Below the pieces are notes generated by a model that was given only the letters and a program-made list of their open reading frames with translations, was not told the DNA's origin and made no database searches. From NCBI GenBank assembly GCA_012729225.1, contig JAAYDO010000139.1:1-64000 (forward strand): DNA of 64,000 nt. The letters run 5' to 3'. The position numbers and the translations under genes were made by a program. Positions 63,294 to 64,000 of this stretch are shown here, in pieces. The DNA comes from Bacteroidales bacterium. Its GTDB lineage: Bacteria > Bacteroidota > Bacteroidia > Bacteroidales > Bacteroidaceae. Every line of letters begins with the position of its first letter. Within the stretch, counting starts at the first letter, position 1.

Positions 63294-64000
63294 ATGCACT
63301 TATCTTTGCAGCAGGTCTTGGCACTCGACTCAAGCCTCTCACAGACACAATGCCAAAGGCTTTAGTGCCTGTCAATGGCAAACCTCTTGTGCAGATTCTC
63401 ATAGAGAGGCTCAAGTGTATAGGAGTCACAGAAGTGGTTATCAATGTCCATCACTTTGCTCAGCAGATCATTGATTATGTTGAGGATAATGACTCTTTTG
63501 GCATCAACATTCATTTCAGCGACGAGACCTCCATGCTTCTCGAAACGGGTGGGGGACTCAAGAAGGCTTCTCGCCTTTTCTCCAACGATGAGCCCATTCT
63601 CGTCCACAACGTGGATATTCTCTCCAATGCTGATCTTCAGGCTCTCTATGCTCAGCCTGCCACAACACTTCTCGTGTCAGCACGCCACACTCAGCGTTAT
63701 CTCCTTTTTTCTCACACCAACCGTCTTGTAGGATGGGTCAATATTGCCACGGGTCAGGTCAAGTCGCCCTTTCCTGAAATCAAGGCTCTTGACTGCGAAG
63801 GTCATCCAGACCTTCTTCCTCTCAACAGGGAAAACCTCACTGTTTCTCTCGATTCTCTTCCTTCAACCCACTTCCCTCAGCCTTCAACTCTCCACCTCTA
63901 TGCCTTTTCGGGCATTCAGGTGTTTCATCCCTCCCTTCTTCCCTTGATGGACGCATGGGAAGGCAAGTTTTCCATCATTGACTTTTATCTTAGCATCTGC
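63290..64000 (+). CDS. MurU-like sugar-1-phosphate nucleotidyltransferase (partial, runs off window)
   Basis: This gene is missing from the track because it has no stop before the window end; 237 codons are visible. The frame opens ATG at 63290, overlapping the kinase stop (ATGA). 'ALIFAAGLGTRLKPLTDT' followed by 'MPKALVPVNGKPL' is the nucleotidyltransferase signature (GxGTR...PK), and 'PILVHNVDIL' holds the metal-binding Asp. In the amgK-murU pathway this enzyme makes UDP-MurNAc from MurNAc-1-phosphate, bypassing de novo synthesis. Mannose-1-phosphate guanylyltransferase-like enzymes are an alternative, but the neighbour supports MurU. Confidence 0.88.
   Translation, partial: MNALIFAAGLGTRLKPLTDTMPKALVPVNGKPLVQILIERLKCIGVTEVVINVHHFAQQIIDYVEDNDSFGINIHFSDETSMLLETGGGLKKASRLFSNDEPILVHNVDILSNADLQALYAQPATTLLVSARHTQRYLLFSHTNRLVGWVNIATGQVKSPFPEIKALDCEGHPDLLPLNRENLTVSLDSLPSTHFPQPSTLHLYAFSGIQVFHPSLLPLMDAWEGKFSIIDFYLSIC

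Noticed and set aside
1-64000. tRNA, rRNA, insertion sequences, prophage or integrative-element genes
   Set aside because: I looked for tRNA-like T-arm segments, transposases, integrases and phage proteins and found none that can be supported.
60500-64000. Pyrimidine-rich coding strand in the last 3.5 kb as a sign of horizontal transfer
   Set aside because: Codon use shifts toward C-ending codons, but glnN shows the same and the genes have ordinary Bacteroidetes relatives; expression level or replication strand could explain it, and I did not count bases.

Overview
The window looks like chromosomal DNA of a member of the Bacteroidales, most likely Prevotellaceae (Prevotella/Segatella-like). 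This rests on several Bacteroidetes-specific families (DUF4270, DUF4296, DUF4738, DUF4836, DUF4886, a TamL-type lipoprotein barrel, type III glutamine synthetase), the trp gene order B-E-G-D-C-F-A, and promoters of the Bacteroidetes sigma type (TTTG-N19/20-TAnnTTTG) rather than -35/-10 boxes. I saw no rRNA, tRNA, insertion sequence, prophage or CRISPR array. The species call is inference. LAYOUT: 0-2 kb: lrgAB-like pair and a beta-carbonic anhydrase whose first codons are out of frame. 2-7 kb: a lipoprotein, then DUF4270 and a solo GT5-domain protein. 7-12 kb: MBL hydrolase, aspS and TamL facing a SpoU-type RNA methyltransferase. 12-18 kb: ileS-lspA-DUF4296-hypothetical. 18-19.5 kb: pyrB-pyrI. 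20-24.4 kb: AraC regulator-uxaA-nhaC-lipoprotein operon. 24.5-33 kb: DUF4886 protein and the complete trp operon preceded by a leader peptide and attenuator. 33-36 kb: secreted protein and glnN. 37-42 kb: slyD, aroC-ssb-kdsA-kdsD. 42-48 kb: nadE, GH2 beta-galactosidase, mltG. 48.5-52 kb: nitroreductase, DUF2520, kdsC-like, maf, Lrp regulator, DUF3298 lipoprotein. 52-55 kb: two membrane proteins and a DUF4738 lipoprotein. 55.6-64 kb: map, tsaD, rsmE, DUF4836, an ABC ATPase and permease, an AmgK-like kinase fused to a RapZ C-terminal domain, and a MurU-like nucleotidyltransferase cut by the window end. HOW THE GENES CONNECT: tryptophan synthesis is fed by aroC and appears controlled by ribosome stalling at Trp codons in the leader. 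Kdo synthesis is split between kdsD-kdsA and the kdsC-like phosphatase. Cell-envelope work is represented by TamL, LspA, MltG and a probable muramic-acid salvage pair (kinase-RapZ plus MurU). MOST UNUSUAL: five intergenic loci carry arrays of a 12-bp near-palindrome, GAA-N6-TTC, repeated at exactly 22-bp steps. They occupy every intergenic gap longer than about 450 bp; four of the five lie between convergent genes. Four share a degenerate leading unit (AATGCTTGTGG-like) and a similar last unit, and two are homologous over roughly 300 bp. I do not recognise this as a described repeat family. The trp attenuator, the kinase-RapZ fusion and the carbonic anhydrase frameshift are the next most notable observations.
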